The position numbers and the translations under genes are program-made. A DNA stretch of 34,009 nt from RQOF01 sp964394475 (GTDB lineage Bacteria; Calditrichota; Calditrichia; RBG-13-44-9): NCBI GenBank assembly GCA_964394475.1, contig CAYMXZ010000010.1, positions 1 through 34,009 on the forward strand, given 5' to 3'. The notes under the pieces were generated by a model. The model was not told the origin of the DNA, searched no databases, and was given only the letters and a program-made list of their open reading frames with translations. Every line of letters begins with the position of its first letter. The stretch's first letter is position 1. This document shows, piece after piece, positions 25,042-33,557 of the stretch.

Positions 25042-27234
25042 TTAATTAAGAGAGATTCCTACCGTAAACCGGATTTCCCTTCCCGGAATAGGTTGGTAGC
25101 GAATAATCTCATACTGTTCGTCAAAAATGTTTCTGATCTGTAATGACCATTGGGGTTGCCATCTTTTATACTTCGTACTGACAGTAAAAATCACATCGGA
25201 CGTGTTATAGCTCTCCAGAAAGATGGTATTGGCCGGATTGATAAAGCGTCGTCCCACATATTGAAAGTCGTACTTTAAGGTAAATATCCGCCAGCTGGAC
25301 ATCAGCGAAATGTTCAAGGAATTTTTCGGTCGATACACCAGAAATTTATTTTTTACCGTAGGTGCCTCTGATAAATTCCGTGCATCCAAAAGAGTGTAAT
25401 TCACATTCACTGACAGCCATTTCCTTATGGGTTCGGCGGTCATACTCCATTCTACACCCTGATTTCGGGCCTTATCCACATTCAGGGGCATCCAGATTTG
25501 TCCCACGGACTGCCACAGAATCAGATCATTTAAAGTGATATTAAAATAGCTCACATCCAGCGCCAATCCATGAAAGACTGGATAGCGAAAACGTAAACCC
25601 ACATCCCAGTCAAATCCGTTTTCCGCTTTCAGATCTGGATTACCTTTCGTCCAGGCATCCGGTGGCCAATAGAGTTCATTAAAATTAGGAGCGCGATAGC
25701 TGAGCCCGACATTCCATTTTAATGACGTCCGCCAGTTTTCGCCGAAATTAAATACTCCACCCACTTTAGGCGAGAAATGATTTTTAAAATCAGAAAAACT
25801 GTCGAAGCGAAGGGCCGAAACAAATGAGATAGATTTCAGGAGAGAAGATCTTCCAAAATTAAAGAAGGATTCTTCCTGCACAAAAATAAAATAAGAATTC
25901 CGGAAATGATCCTCAGGAAACTCCGGGCTCTGTAAGGCATCGTGACGATATCCCAGACCAGAAGTCAGCACCACCGCCGAAGTAAGGATGGTCTGAAGCT
26001 GAGCTTCACTTCCCAGGGTTCGATTTTTATAACGGCTATCCACCGCGACCAGCCCTTCATCATTTCTATATCGATATTTTAGCTGATGCGCATAGGTCTG
26101 TAGACGAAAATCATTTCTGAAATTGAACACTTTTCCACTGAATACTCCATTGAACTGTTCATTTCGATTCCATAAACGAGCATGGTAATAAGGTAATTCA
26201 ATAGTGCCGGGACTCCCACGTTCTGACCAATAATATTTATATGAAAATTCCAGTTGCTTTTGATAATGTGGATCGCCCAAAGAAAGGTAGAATCGAGAGA
26301 AAAAATCGTCGGAGTTGATATCATTGTTCTGCTTATTTTTTTTCGTTCCATCAAGATCCGTATAAGGAAAATTACCCTGGCTGGTGAGTTTTTTATAACC
26401 GATTGATCCCCCCAGTTTTTCCTTCCGAAAATTCAGTGAACTTTCATAGGAATGAGAACCGAATGAACCACGCAGATAGCGCACGGTTCCCGAGACAGGA
26501 TAGTCTTCGCTTCCTTTGCGAGTGATGATATTGATTACCCCACCCACCGCATCAGCACCATAGAGTGCCGAATTGCCACCGCGTACCACTTCGATCTTTT
26601 CGATTCCTTCCATGGAAAGCGTGCTGAAATCCACCTGACCGCTCTGGGCATCATTCAGGCGTTGTCCATCCAGCAATACCAGCACCTGTTCGGCACTTGA
26701 TCCACGTAAGGAAATGGTCTTTGTTCCTCCCAATCCCCCATAATCCTTTATGAATACACCCTGCATATTTTTCAAAACTTCAGCCACATTCTGGGGATTG
26801 ACCAGCTCAATGAGTTCTCGCTCCACCACATCCACCGAAGAGGGAACCTCACTGCTCAGTGAATTAGTCCGAGTGGCTGTGACGACAATTTTATCTGGAT
26901 AATTCAAAACAGCAGGCTTCAGGAGAAAATTTATTTCTTTGGATTCGCCTGGTTCGATTTTAATGATTTTACCAGTGATAGATAAATACCCCATCATCAT
27001 TACTGTTAGTTTATAGGTACCCGGAGGTAATTCGGGAATATAAAAGCTTCCATCGGCAGTGGTTTCGGCACCCATTTTACCGGGCTCTAAAAATATACAG
27101 GCTTTCTCAATGGGTTCGCCCGTATGGCTATCCTTGATAAAACCATATAGTTTGCCCCGCGTCTGAGCAAAAAGCCCAACCACAAGAATAGCGTGCACCA
27201 TAAAAAACAAAAATAAGAATCGTGATACCTTCAT
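25042..27234 (-). CDS. TonB-dependent receptor with carboxypeptidase-regulatory domain, BtuB-like
   Basis: An outer-membrane active transporter of 730 residues. After the signal peptide (cleavage after GLFAQ near 24) comes a CarboxypepD_reg-like beta-sandwich (about 28-112), then a TonB-box-like IVVTATRT near 118-126, a complete plug with ISLRGSSAEQVLVLLDGQRL, VVRGGNSALYGADAVGGVIN, and a 22-strand barrel containing APNFNDLYWPPDAW-like cargo-receptor motifs. The barrel closely resembles that of the neighbouring receptor, so the two are paralogues. The added N-terminal domain is typical of Bacteroidota-type receptors. No good ribosome-binding site precedes the ATG, only eight bases after the previous gene. 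Cobamide or a cobamide fragment is the inferred cargo. Confidence 0.85.
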   Translation of the reverse strand: MKVSRFLFLFFMVHAILVVGLFAQTRGKLYGFIKDSHTGEPIEKACIFLEPGKMGAETTADGSFYIPELPPGTYKLTVMMMGYLSITGKIIKIEPGESKEINFLLKPAVLNYPDKIVVTATRTNSLSSEVPSSVDVVERELIELVNPQNVAEVLKNMQGVFIKDYGGLGGTKTISLRGSSAEQVLVLLDGQRLNDAQSGQVDFSTLSMEGIEKIEVVRGGNSALYGADAVGGVINIITRKGSEDYPVSGTVRYLRGSFGSHSYESSLNFRKEKLGGSIGYKKLTSQGNFPYTDLDGTKKNKQNNDINSDDFFSRFYLSLGDPHYQKQLEFSYKYYWSERGSPGTIELPYYHARLWNRNEQFNGVFSGKVFNFRNDFRLQTYAHQLKYRYRNDEGLVAVDSRYKNRTLGSEAQLQTILTSAVVLTSGLGYRHDALQSPEFPEDHFRNSYFIFVQEESFFNFGRSSLLKSISFVSALRFDSFSDFKNHFSPKVGGVFNFGENWRTSLKWNVGLSYRAPNFNELYWPPDAWTKGNPDLKAENGFDWDVGLRFRYPVFHGLALDVSYFNITLNDLILWQSVGQIWMPLNVDKARNQGVEWSMTAEPIRKWLSVNVNYTLLDARNLSEAPTVKNKFLVYRPKNSLNISLMSSWRIFTLKYDFQYVGRRFINPANTIFLESYNTSDVIFTVSTKYKRWQPQWSLQIRNIFDEQYEIIRYQPIPGREIRFTVGISLN

Positions 27235-27242
27235 ATATATTT

Positions 27243-29108
27243 TTACATATCAAAACCAAGCGATATTTTGTACAACCGACCAGGTTCAGCCGTGTTGAGC
27301 ACATATTGAAAATCTTCATCGGTAATATTGGTAATTTCCGTAGTAATATTCCATTGAATTTTACTAATGAAAAAACGATAGGTCATATTGGTATCTATTA
27401 GATTCAGAGACGGTAACCAGGCCGTATTGGCCGCATTGGTGAATCGCAGTCCCAGATAATGATATAAAATATTCCATTCAAATTGCTTCAAGCGCAAGGT
27501 ACAGGTGAGATCCAGCTTATTTTTCGGCCGATAAATAATATACTTATTGTAGCGACTTACATCTGGCCCTTTATCCAGAGCTTCCATATAGGTATATTCA
27601 CTGTTTAATAAAATTTTTCCTTTGAAAAGATCAAGCGTAGCAGAGAGCTCAACACCGGTAGTAAGCGTTTTCGAAATATTTTTAGGAGTCCACAGATTGT
27701 TGAGTGCCGGATCCTGTGCCCATAATATAAGATCAGTTACCTTATTATAAAAGAAGTTCACGGCACCCATGGATTGGATGAAAGCCACAGGATAGGACAG
27801 GTTGAGACCCACATCAAAATTATAACCGATCTCTGGTTTGAGGTTTGGATTCCCCACCGCAAATGCATCGCGTGGCCAATATAGATCATTAAACGTCGGA
27901 GCCCGGTAGGAACGGGTAATATGAGATTGCAGGGTGGTATTCAGTTTACCAGCACGAACAAAATTGAGGCTTAGGCGAGGACTTAATTCCGGATCAAAAT
28001 CAGAAGGAGCATCATAGCGAAGGGCCAGTGCTACATCCCAGTTAGTAATCAGAAAATTAGCCGGTCTGGCAAAAGTGATGGTGGTAAAAGCGCTATGGGT
28101 ATCTCGCTTTTTCTTACCCACATCAGTGCTATTGATTCGATCGTGTCTGAAAGTGTAACCATAAGAGAGATCCAGGGTCTTCGTCAGTTTACCGGATTGT
28201 TGTGCATCTATTCCTAAGGCATAGTTGTCATGATCGCTATGGACAGGAACCAGACCATCGGGATCGTCGAATTTTGTTTCATAATCCAGAAAATAACTCT
28301 GCAATTTCAGTCCAAATTCTTTGAACAGTTTGTTATAATCATAATTCACATTATAAGATTTATTGTCAAAACGAATCCTGGCGTTGGGAGTGAGATTGTC
28401 CACCATCCCGGGTGTACCATTGTCTGCCTTAAAGTAGCTAAATGAAGCATTGACATTTTGGTTTTCACTGATTAGCATCCCACCTTTAATAAAGGCATAA
28501 TGGGAGGACTGATTATTATTCACCAGGTGGATACGCTGACCATAGGGATTGCTATAGAGGAAATCTCCAGCCCAGGTCTCCCTCTTATAAGAGACAAGGT
28601 AGTTATATTTCGATACGGAGAGGGAATGGTTCAATCCATAAATCTGCTGATTATAGGCGCCATAACTTGCTCTAACTCCAAAATGAGAAACTGTTTTTTC
28701 TTCTTTTTTCGATTTGGAGGTGATGATAATTACTCCACCCACTGCATCGGCGCCATATTGAGCGGAGCGTCCACCGCGCAGTAATTCTATTTTTTCAATG
28801 TTTTCAATTGAAATCGTGTTTACCCTTACCCCGGTGGTGCCGGCAGTATTTAATCGTTGACCGTCAAAGATGATAACCACTTTAGACGAACTCACTTCGC
28901 GCAGCGAAACTTCACCTAATGAACTCACCGAAACTCCGGAGAGATTTTGTAAGGCATCGCCTACATTCTCACAATTTAATTTTTTAAAATCTTCTGCAGT
29001 AAGAACTACCCGCTCCGTCATACGATCATGCTTTACTCTGGTGCTATCATCATTGGCTACACCCACCCATACCCAACTAAGAATGAGAATAAACATATAA
29101 CGCATCAT
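27243..29108 (-). CDS. btuB: TonB-dependent receptor, BtuB-like
   Basis: An outer-membrane receptor of about 621 residues. I start it at 29108, because GGGAG lies six bases upstream of that ATG and within the longer frame that starts at 29123. The signal peptide ends VGVA near residue 18. The plug follows directly, without an extra N-terminal domain: VVIIFDGQRLN and LLRGGRSAQYGADAVGGVII are clear. The barrel holds APTFNDLYWPRDAFAVGNPN, almost the same phrase as its downstream paralogue, and ends in a short strand SLGFDM. Size and plug fit BtuB. It lies 11 bases after the glycohydrolase gene. TonB, ExbB and ExbD must come from elsewhere. Confidence 0.85.
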   Translation of the reverse strand: MMRYMFILILSWVWVGVANDDSTRVKHDRMTERVVLTAEDFKKLNCENVGDALQNLSGVSVSSLGEVSLREVSSSKVVIIFDGQRLNTAGTTGVRVNTISIENIEKIELLRGGRSAQYGADAVGGVIIITSKSKKEEKTVSHFGVRASYGAYNQQIYGLNHSLSVSKYNYLVSYKRETWAGDFLYSNPYGQRIHLVNNNQSSHYAFIKGGMLISENQNVNASFSYFKADNGTPGMVDNLTPNARIRFDNKSYNVNYDYNKLFKEFGLKLQSYFLDYETKFDDPDGLVPVHSDHDNYALGIDAQQSGKLTKTLDLSYGYTFRHDRINSTDVGKKKRDTHSAFTTITFARPANFLITNWDVALALRYDAPSDFDPELSPRLSLNFVRAGKLNTTLQSHITRSYRAPTFNDLYWPRDAFAVGNPNLKPEIGYNFDVGLNLSYPVAFIQSMGAVNFFYNKVTDLILWAQDPALNNLWTPKNISKTLTTGVELSATLDLFKGKILLNSEYTYMEALDKGPDVSRYNKYIIYRPKNKLDLTCTLRLKQFEWNILYHYLGLRFTNAANTAWLPSLNLIDTNMTYRFFISKIQWNITTEITNITDEDFQYVLNTAEPGRLYKISLGFDM

Positions 29109-29119
29109 AATTTCTCCCA

Positions 29120-30136
29120 TCATGCTATGGAGTACTTGATCTGGTTAACTAATTTTTCAAGCTTAAAGGCATATTGATCTAAATGTAAATGATTGACGTT
29201 TTCTATTTTTTCAATCCATTCAGGCGGAAAACTGCTGGCTCCTGAATATGCCCCACATATGGCACCAACGATAGAAGCCGTTGTATCACAATCTCCGCCC
29301 AGATTAACCGCAATTTTAATCGCTTCTACTGGATTCCCTTCCGCCATTTTTACGATTGCCAGACAGAGCGGTACTGTTTCAGTCATCAATACCCCGGCCC
29401 CAATCACTTGATACAGTTTATTCATGATTTTTTCACGATCATAATTTTCAGCAACGATAGAAAGGGCTAACTTTGTACGTTCCAAAATGGATGCGCCAAA
29501 CCAGATGTTCCCCTTCTTTAATCCCAGTTGGGCGGCCTGCAAAGCGCATTCAATGATACAATCGATGCTCATTTTTTTTCGTATAGCACTGCCTATGGCC
29601 ATCGCAATTGCAGCGGCACCGGCAATGGCAATATTGGTATTATGAGTAGGTAAACACGCCAGGGCCACTGCTTCCACCGTCTGCTCCAAATTCCCCATGG
29701 AATAAATACCAACAGGACTGATTTTCATGGCTGCCCCATTGGTATCCCCAACTAATCCCGCTTCCTCTATGGGTCGACCTGAACGTATGGCATATAGACT
29801 GCGCAAGGTACTGGGACCCAGCATCATGGAATGAAAAGCCCCCATAGATTCCGCCCATTGAATCAGGCGGTGGGCAATATCATCAGGATTTACCTCACCA
29901 TTTGCAATCAATGAATCCGCCACCAGAAGAGTTTGTTGGGTATCGTCGGTGACTTCTCCAGCTTGCATACCCTTATGAATGACATGATCAGGCGGAGCCG
30001 GTACGAAATCTTTAATTCCACCATGAAACGTTTTACGAATAGTCTCCGGATCCATCATAGAAGAAGGCATACCCATCGCATCACCTACTGCCACTCCAAC
30101 TAAACAACCATAAATTTTATCATACAGTTCAGACAT
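29120..30136 (-). CDS. ADP-ribosylglycohydrolase (DraG) family protein
   Basis: A 338-residue member of the DraG/ARH fold, which binds two Mg2+ ions and hydrolyses alpha-N-glycosidic bonds of ribosyl compounds. The ATG at 30136 is chosen over 30163 because AAAGGAAT lies just ahead and MSELYDKIYGCLVGVAVGDA is the usual family N-terminus. Metal-binding motifs are intact: GDAMG (18-22), TDDT (63-66) and GGDCDTT (280-286). No DraT ADP-ribosyltransferase or nitrogenase gene is near. Instead it lies 13 bases after ecfT inside an alpha-ribazole salvage operon. Alpha-ribazole also contains an alpha-N-ribosyl bond, so it or its phosphate is a possible substrate. Family is certain; substrate is hypothesis. 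Confidence 0.88.
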   Translation of the reverse strand: MSELYDKIYGCLVGVAVGDAMGMPSSMMDPETIRKTFHGGIKDFVPAPPDHVIHKGMQAGEVTDDTQQTLLVADSLIANGEVNPDDIAHRLIQWAESMGAFHSMMLGPSTLRSLYAIRSGRPIEEAGLVGDTNGAAMKISPVGIYSMGNLEQTVEAVALACLPTHNTNIAIAGAAAIAMAIGSAIRKKMSIDCIIECALQAAQLGLKKGNIWFGASILERTKLALSIVAENYDREKIMNKLYQVIGAGVLMTETVPLCLAIVKMAEGNPVEAIKIAVNLGGDCDTTASIVGAICGAYSGASSFPPEWIEKIENVNHLHLDQYAFKLEKLVNQIKYSIA

Positions 30137-30149
30137 ATCTATTCCTTTA

Positions 30150-30959
30150 TCATAAGTTTCCATAATGAGCGGCTTTTATGAAAAATAAAAAAATAAGCGC
30201 GACCAAAAAAACGATACTCATGATCACATCAATCGGCCTGGCTTTTATTTCTTGTAAAACTGTCCATTTTCTCGTAGCCCCAAAACCACGATTTAGCATG
30301 GCCATCGCCAGGTTTTCTGACATGCGCAAAGATTCCACAATCATAGGAATCATTACCGGGATATAGGCTTTCACTCTTTTAAAAAGACCGGTATTTTCAA
30401 ACGTGGCTCCCCGAGCCCGTTGCGCTTCTATAATTTGCTGAGCTTTATTTTCCATGGTTGGAATAAAACGAATAGCCGTCGTAATGATAAATGAAATTTT
30501 ATACGAGACCCGGACCTTCCTTAAAAGCTGCAGAAAATCATCCAGAGATGTGGTGTAGGTGAGAATGGTAGAAGAAATGACCAGAGTAAATATGCGCAGG
30601 CTAAGCGAAATTCCCAGCAAAATTCCTCCCACGGTACAGCTAATGAAGTTGCCGGGAAAAAAAGTAAATAACACTATCCTGGACAGTGGTTTCTGAAAAG
30701 AATCTGGTTGATATGACACCGCCGATAACAGTATAATCAACACCACAATTGGCAGAAGGGTGAAAAAAGTAATCTTTAATTTCTGCAGAGAAATTTTAAT
30801 TCTATAAGCCAGCCAGAGACATCCGATCACAATCACCATATTATACAGCGGATGCGAAAATAAAAAAGCAGCCACAATAATTAACAGGAAACCAATTAAT
30901 TTGGTGCGCACATCCAGACGATGAAGAAAAGAATTGCCAGCTTGATATTCTATGAACAC
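30150..30959 (-). CDS. ecfT: ECF transporter transmembrane subunit EcfT
   Basis: The scaffold membrane subunit that couples the ATPases to the substrate-binding S component. The 269-residue protein has five or six hydrophobic helices. The two coupling-helix signatures are visible: AQRARGATF near residue 180 and NRGFGATRKW near 218, the second having N-R-G rather than A-R-G. It begins with GTG behind GAGAGG, and its start overlaps the ecfA stop region by ten bases. Being encoded with its own ATPase and CblT, it belongs to a dedicated rather than shared ECF system. Confidence 0.9.
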   Translation of the reverse strand: MFIEYQAGNSFLHRLDVRTKLIGFLLIIVAAFLFSHPLYNMVIVIGCLWLAYRIKISLQKLKITFFTLLPIVVLIILLSAVSYQPDSFQKPLSRIVLFTFFPGNFISCTVGGILLGISLSLRIFTLVISSTILTYTTSLDDFLQLLRKVRVSYKISFIITTAIRFIPTMENKAQQIIEAQRARGATFENTGLFKRVKAYIPVMIPMIVESLRMSENLAMAMLNRGFGATRKWTVLQEIKARPIDVIMSIVFLVALIFLFFIKAAHYGNL

Positions 30960-32743
30960 ACGCTACCTCTCAGATAATTTCGGATAAATTCCAGCATCTC
31001 TTCTAATTTTATTACGTGTGGAGGGACGCCGAATTCTCTTAACTGCTCCGCTAATAACGAAATTTGAGGCGGCAAAAGAGCATGCGCTCTCAGGAAATTT
31101 AAATCGCTTAAAACCATATTTGCCCTGCCATCTCTCACGATGGATCCGTTCTCCATTATAATAATCCTGTCCATATATTCAGCCGCCAGACGGGTATTAT
31201 GGGTAATGAGAATTAAGGTATGACCTTTTTCTTTTAATTTCACAATTTCTTCCATAATGGCGACTGAGCCCTCCCAATCTAAACCGGTAGTTGGTTCATC
31301 AATAACAATGATCTGGGGCTGAATAGCTAACACCGAAGCAATGGCTAATTTTTGCCGCTCTCCTTTACTTAGATTAAAAGGATGGATCTTCTCCTTGCCT
31401 ATGAGCGCAGTGTGCTGCAGAGCTTCCTGAATGCGTTTGTCAAGAGCGGCGCGGTCTATTCCAAGATTCAGTAATCCGAAAGCGATTTCCTCGTACACCG
31501 ATGAAGAGAATATCTGATGATCTGGATTCTGGAAGACATAACCGACGCGGCTGCTCAACTGCTCAATAGAAGCCTGGCGAGTATCCAGACCATCGACCAA
31601 TACTTTTCCGGAGGTTGGCTTCAGCAGCCCATTCACATGTTTAAGAAGGGTAGTTTTACCCGCACCATTCCGCCCAATTATTCCAACAATTTCTCCTTCA
31701 TAAAAGCTGACAGATACATTTTTTACCGCCTGCAGGCCGGTATCATAGGAATGACTAAGATCCTGGATATCGATTACTTTTTGATGTTTCACAGGCAGCG
31801 GATTTTCTGAAGAATACGATGATAGTGAAACTGCTGGTAAAGGATCGATTTGATTTTTAAGAATCGATCTTAATTCCTCAACGGCGCTGTCCAGGCCGGT
31901 GGGAAGAACACGCTTGGTATATATACCATCCGCCCTCAGGCGGCGGAATAAATCACTTACCACAGGCAGTTGCAAACTGTATTGACGGGGAAGGTCTGGA
32001 TCACTGAAGAAGTCCCGCGGTGGTCCCTGGTAAACAATCTGTCCCTGTTCAATTACCCATAATTCATCCGCTTTATCGATTACAAATTGTGAATCATGGG
32101 TACTAAATAAAATAGTATGTTTCCCGGTCTGTTTTAATTGCAATAAAGTGTGGTAAATGGATTCTGCCCCCTGCGGATCTAATTCTGAAGTCGGTTCATC
32201 CAATACCAGTATTGGCGACTCCAGTGCCAGCACACCCGCAATAGCCAATCGCTGTTTTTCACCACCGGAGAGTCGATCGGGACTGGTATGGCGATAAGGA
32301 TCCAGTTGTACGGTATGGATAGCAAAGTCTACATTCTTTTCAATCTTCTGGCGGGGATAAGCCAAATTGCAGGGACCGAAGGCCACATCTTTTTCCACCG
32401 TTAATCCCAGAATTTGAGTTTCGGCATCCTGCATCACAAATCCCACATAGGGAACCAGTTTTTGGATAGACATTTCTTGAGTGTTGAAGCCTTGTACCAG
32501 AACCTGTCCTTTAAATTTACCTTCACTGAAATGAGGGATTAACCCATTAATAGTGCTGAGCAAAGTTGTTTTTCCGGCGGCGGTGCGCCCCATAACAGCA
32601 ATCAGCTTATTTCTACTCACATCTATATTTATATTGGTCAATGAGGCCTGTGAAGCTTTTGGATATTGATAAGAAACATTCTTAAAACTCAGTTCTAAGA
32701 ACGTTTCTGTACTGGCATTTTGGTCAGTCACTGGATCAGGCAT
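30950..32743 (-). CDS. ecfA: ECF transporter dual ATPase (fused EcfA-EcfA')
   Basis: A 597-residue fusion of two ABC ATPase domains that powers the ECF importer. Domain 1 (about 15-260) has Walker A GRTAAGKTT, signature LSGGEKQ and Walker B ILVLDEPTSELD. Domain 2 (about 330-560) has GRNGAGKTT, the variant signature LSKGERQ and IIVIDEPTTGLD. Both Glu and His switch residues appear to be kept (STHDSQF; LITHNTRL). I prefer the ATG at 32743, nine bases after AGGAT, over the TTG at 32749. It overlaps the cblS stop. The fused layout is like the thiamin-precursor YkoD type but the partner here is CblT. Confidence 0.92.
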   Translation of the reverse strand: MPDPVTDQNASTETFLELSFKNVSYQYPKASQASLTNINIDVSRNKLIAVMGRTAAGKTTLLSTINGLIPHFSEGKFKGQVLVQGFNTQEMSIQKLVPYVGFVMQDAETQILGLTVEKDVAFGPCNLAYPRQKIEKNVDFAIHTVQLDPYRHTSPDRLSGGEKQRLAIAGVLALESPILVLDEPTSELDPQGAESIYHTLLQLKQTGKHTILFSTHDSQFVIDKADELWVIEQGQIVYQGPPRDFFSDPDLPRQYSLQLPVVSDLFRRLRADGIYTKRVLPTGLDSAVEELRSILKNQIDPLPAVSLSSYSSENPLPVKHQKVIDIQDLSHSYDTGLQAVKNVSVSFYEGEIVGIIGRNGAGKTTLLKHVNGLLKPTSGKVLVDGLDTRQASIEQLSSRVGYVFQNPDHQIFSSSVYEEIAFGLLNLGIDRAALDKRIQEALQHTALIGKEKIHPFNLSKGERQKLAIASVLAIQPQIIVIDEPTTGLDWEGSVAIMEEIVKLKEKGHTLILITHNTRLAAEYMDRIIIMENGSIVRDGRANMVLSDLNFLRAHALLPPQISLLAEQLREFGVPPHVIKLEEMLEFIRNYLRGSVCS

Positions 32744-33557
32744 GGGCAAGATATCCTACATTTGTTAAGGGTAATTCCAAGAACTTCAGTAATTTTAATT
32801 CAGCTTCGGGCTGGCAGGAAACCAGCACACAGGTGCTGGGACCCGCTGATTTGTGCAGATCGACTACCGATTGATTTACCGGGATGAAATTCATTTGGGC
32901 CAGAGTGGCCATCTGCCGGGCTTCATACAATACTCCCCGGGAACCCACTGGCAGAACATCATGAATTCCTTCCACCCGCATCACTCTCTTCAGTTCAGAA
33001 ACTTTAATAATCTCTCTATCGTCCAGACGGACCACATCTACCGGACCCGATTTAGGCAAACCGAGACAAAGCACCTGATCTCCAACTTTTGATTTTCCGG
33101 GTCGGAAATCTGCCTCCTTCACCAGTCCCAGAACGACCGTGCCAATTCCGGTCATGCTGGTTGGAACATTATCTTCGGTACTGCCAGAAAGAGGAAAATC
33201 CATTCCCAATCCCGCTTCGGCTAATTCTGCACGAATTCCATGAATAATTTCTGTGCCGTGGGGATGCATAGGTAGAGTCAGCATATCAAAAGCGGCTAAT
33301 GGTAAAGCTCCACAGGCAATTATTTCCATCAATGGAACTCGAATGGCAAAACGTCCTAGCAAATAATCAGAGCATTTCACCACATCCGCTGGCAGTGAAC
33401 CTATTCCTCCGTCAGAATCGACCGCAATGATCAGTGAAAACTGGTTTCCTAAATCTATTCTAGTTACATCTCGAACCTGCCGGGTGGGGAAAAGAGCCGT
33501 TCCATTTTTTAAAGAAAAGTACAGGTCCTCAAATTTTTTTTCCCAATTCATACTCAT
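32736..33557 (-). CDS. cblS: Alpha-ribazole kinase CblS (PurM/AIR synthase-like)
   Basis: CblS phosphorylates alpha-ribazole to alpha-ribazole phosphate, which CobS then joins to GDP-cobinamide. The 273-residue protein has the AIR synthase-like fold: ATP-binding block SLIIAVDSDGGIGSLPADVV (about 37-57), the VPLMEIIACGALPLAAFDML stretch, and LSGSTEDNVPTSMTG (about 143-157), which I recognise as CblS-type rather than PurM or ThiL. Its ATG overlaps the cblT stop (ATGA) and its stop overlaps ecfA, so it is firmly part of the transporter operon. CblS was characterised in Gram-positive bacteria. The assignment rests on motif resemblance plus the adjacent CblT. Confidence 0.8.
   Translation of the reverse strand: MSMNWEKKFEDLYFSLKNGTALFPTRQVRDVTRIDLGNQFSLIIAVDSDGGIGSLPADVVKCSDYLLGRFAIRVPLMEIIACGALPLAAFDMLTLPMHPHGTEIIHGIRAELAEAGLGMDFPLSGSTEDNVPTSMTGIGTVVLGLVKEADFRPGKSKVGDQVLCLGLPKSGPVDVVRLDDREIIKVSELKRVMRVEGIHDVLPVGSRGVLYEARQMATLAQMNFIPVNQSVVDLHKSAGPSTCVLVSCQPEAELKLLKFLELPLTNVGYLAHA

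Noticed and set aside
33380..33400. GGCAGTG resembling the cobalamin riboswitch B12 box
   Set aside because: It lies inside the cblS coding region and no surrounding riboswitch structure is visible.
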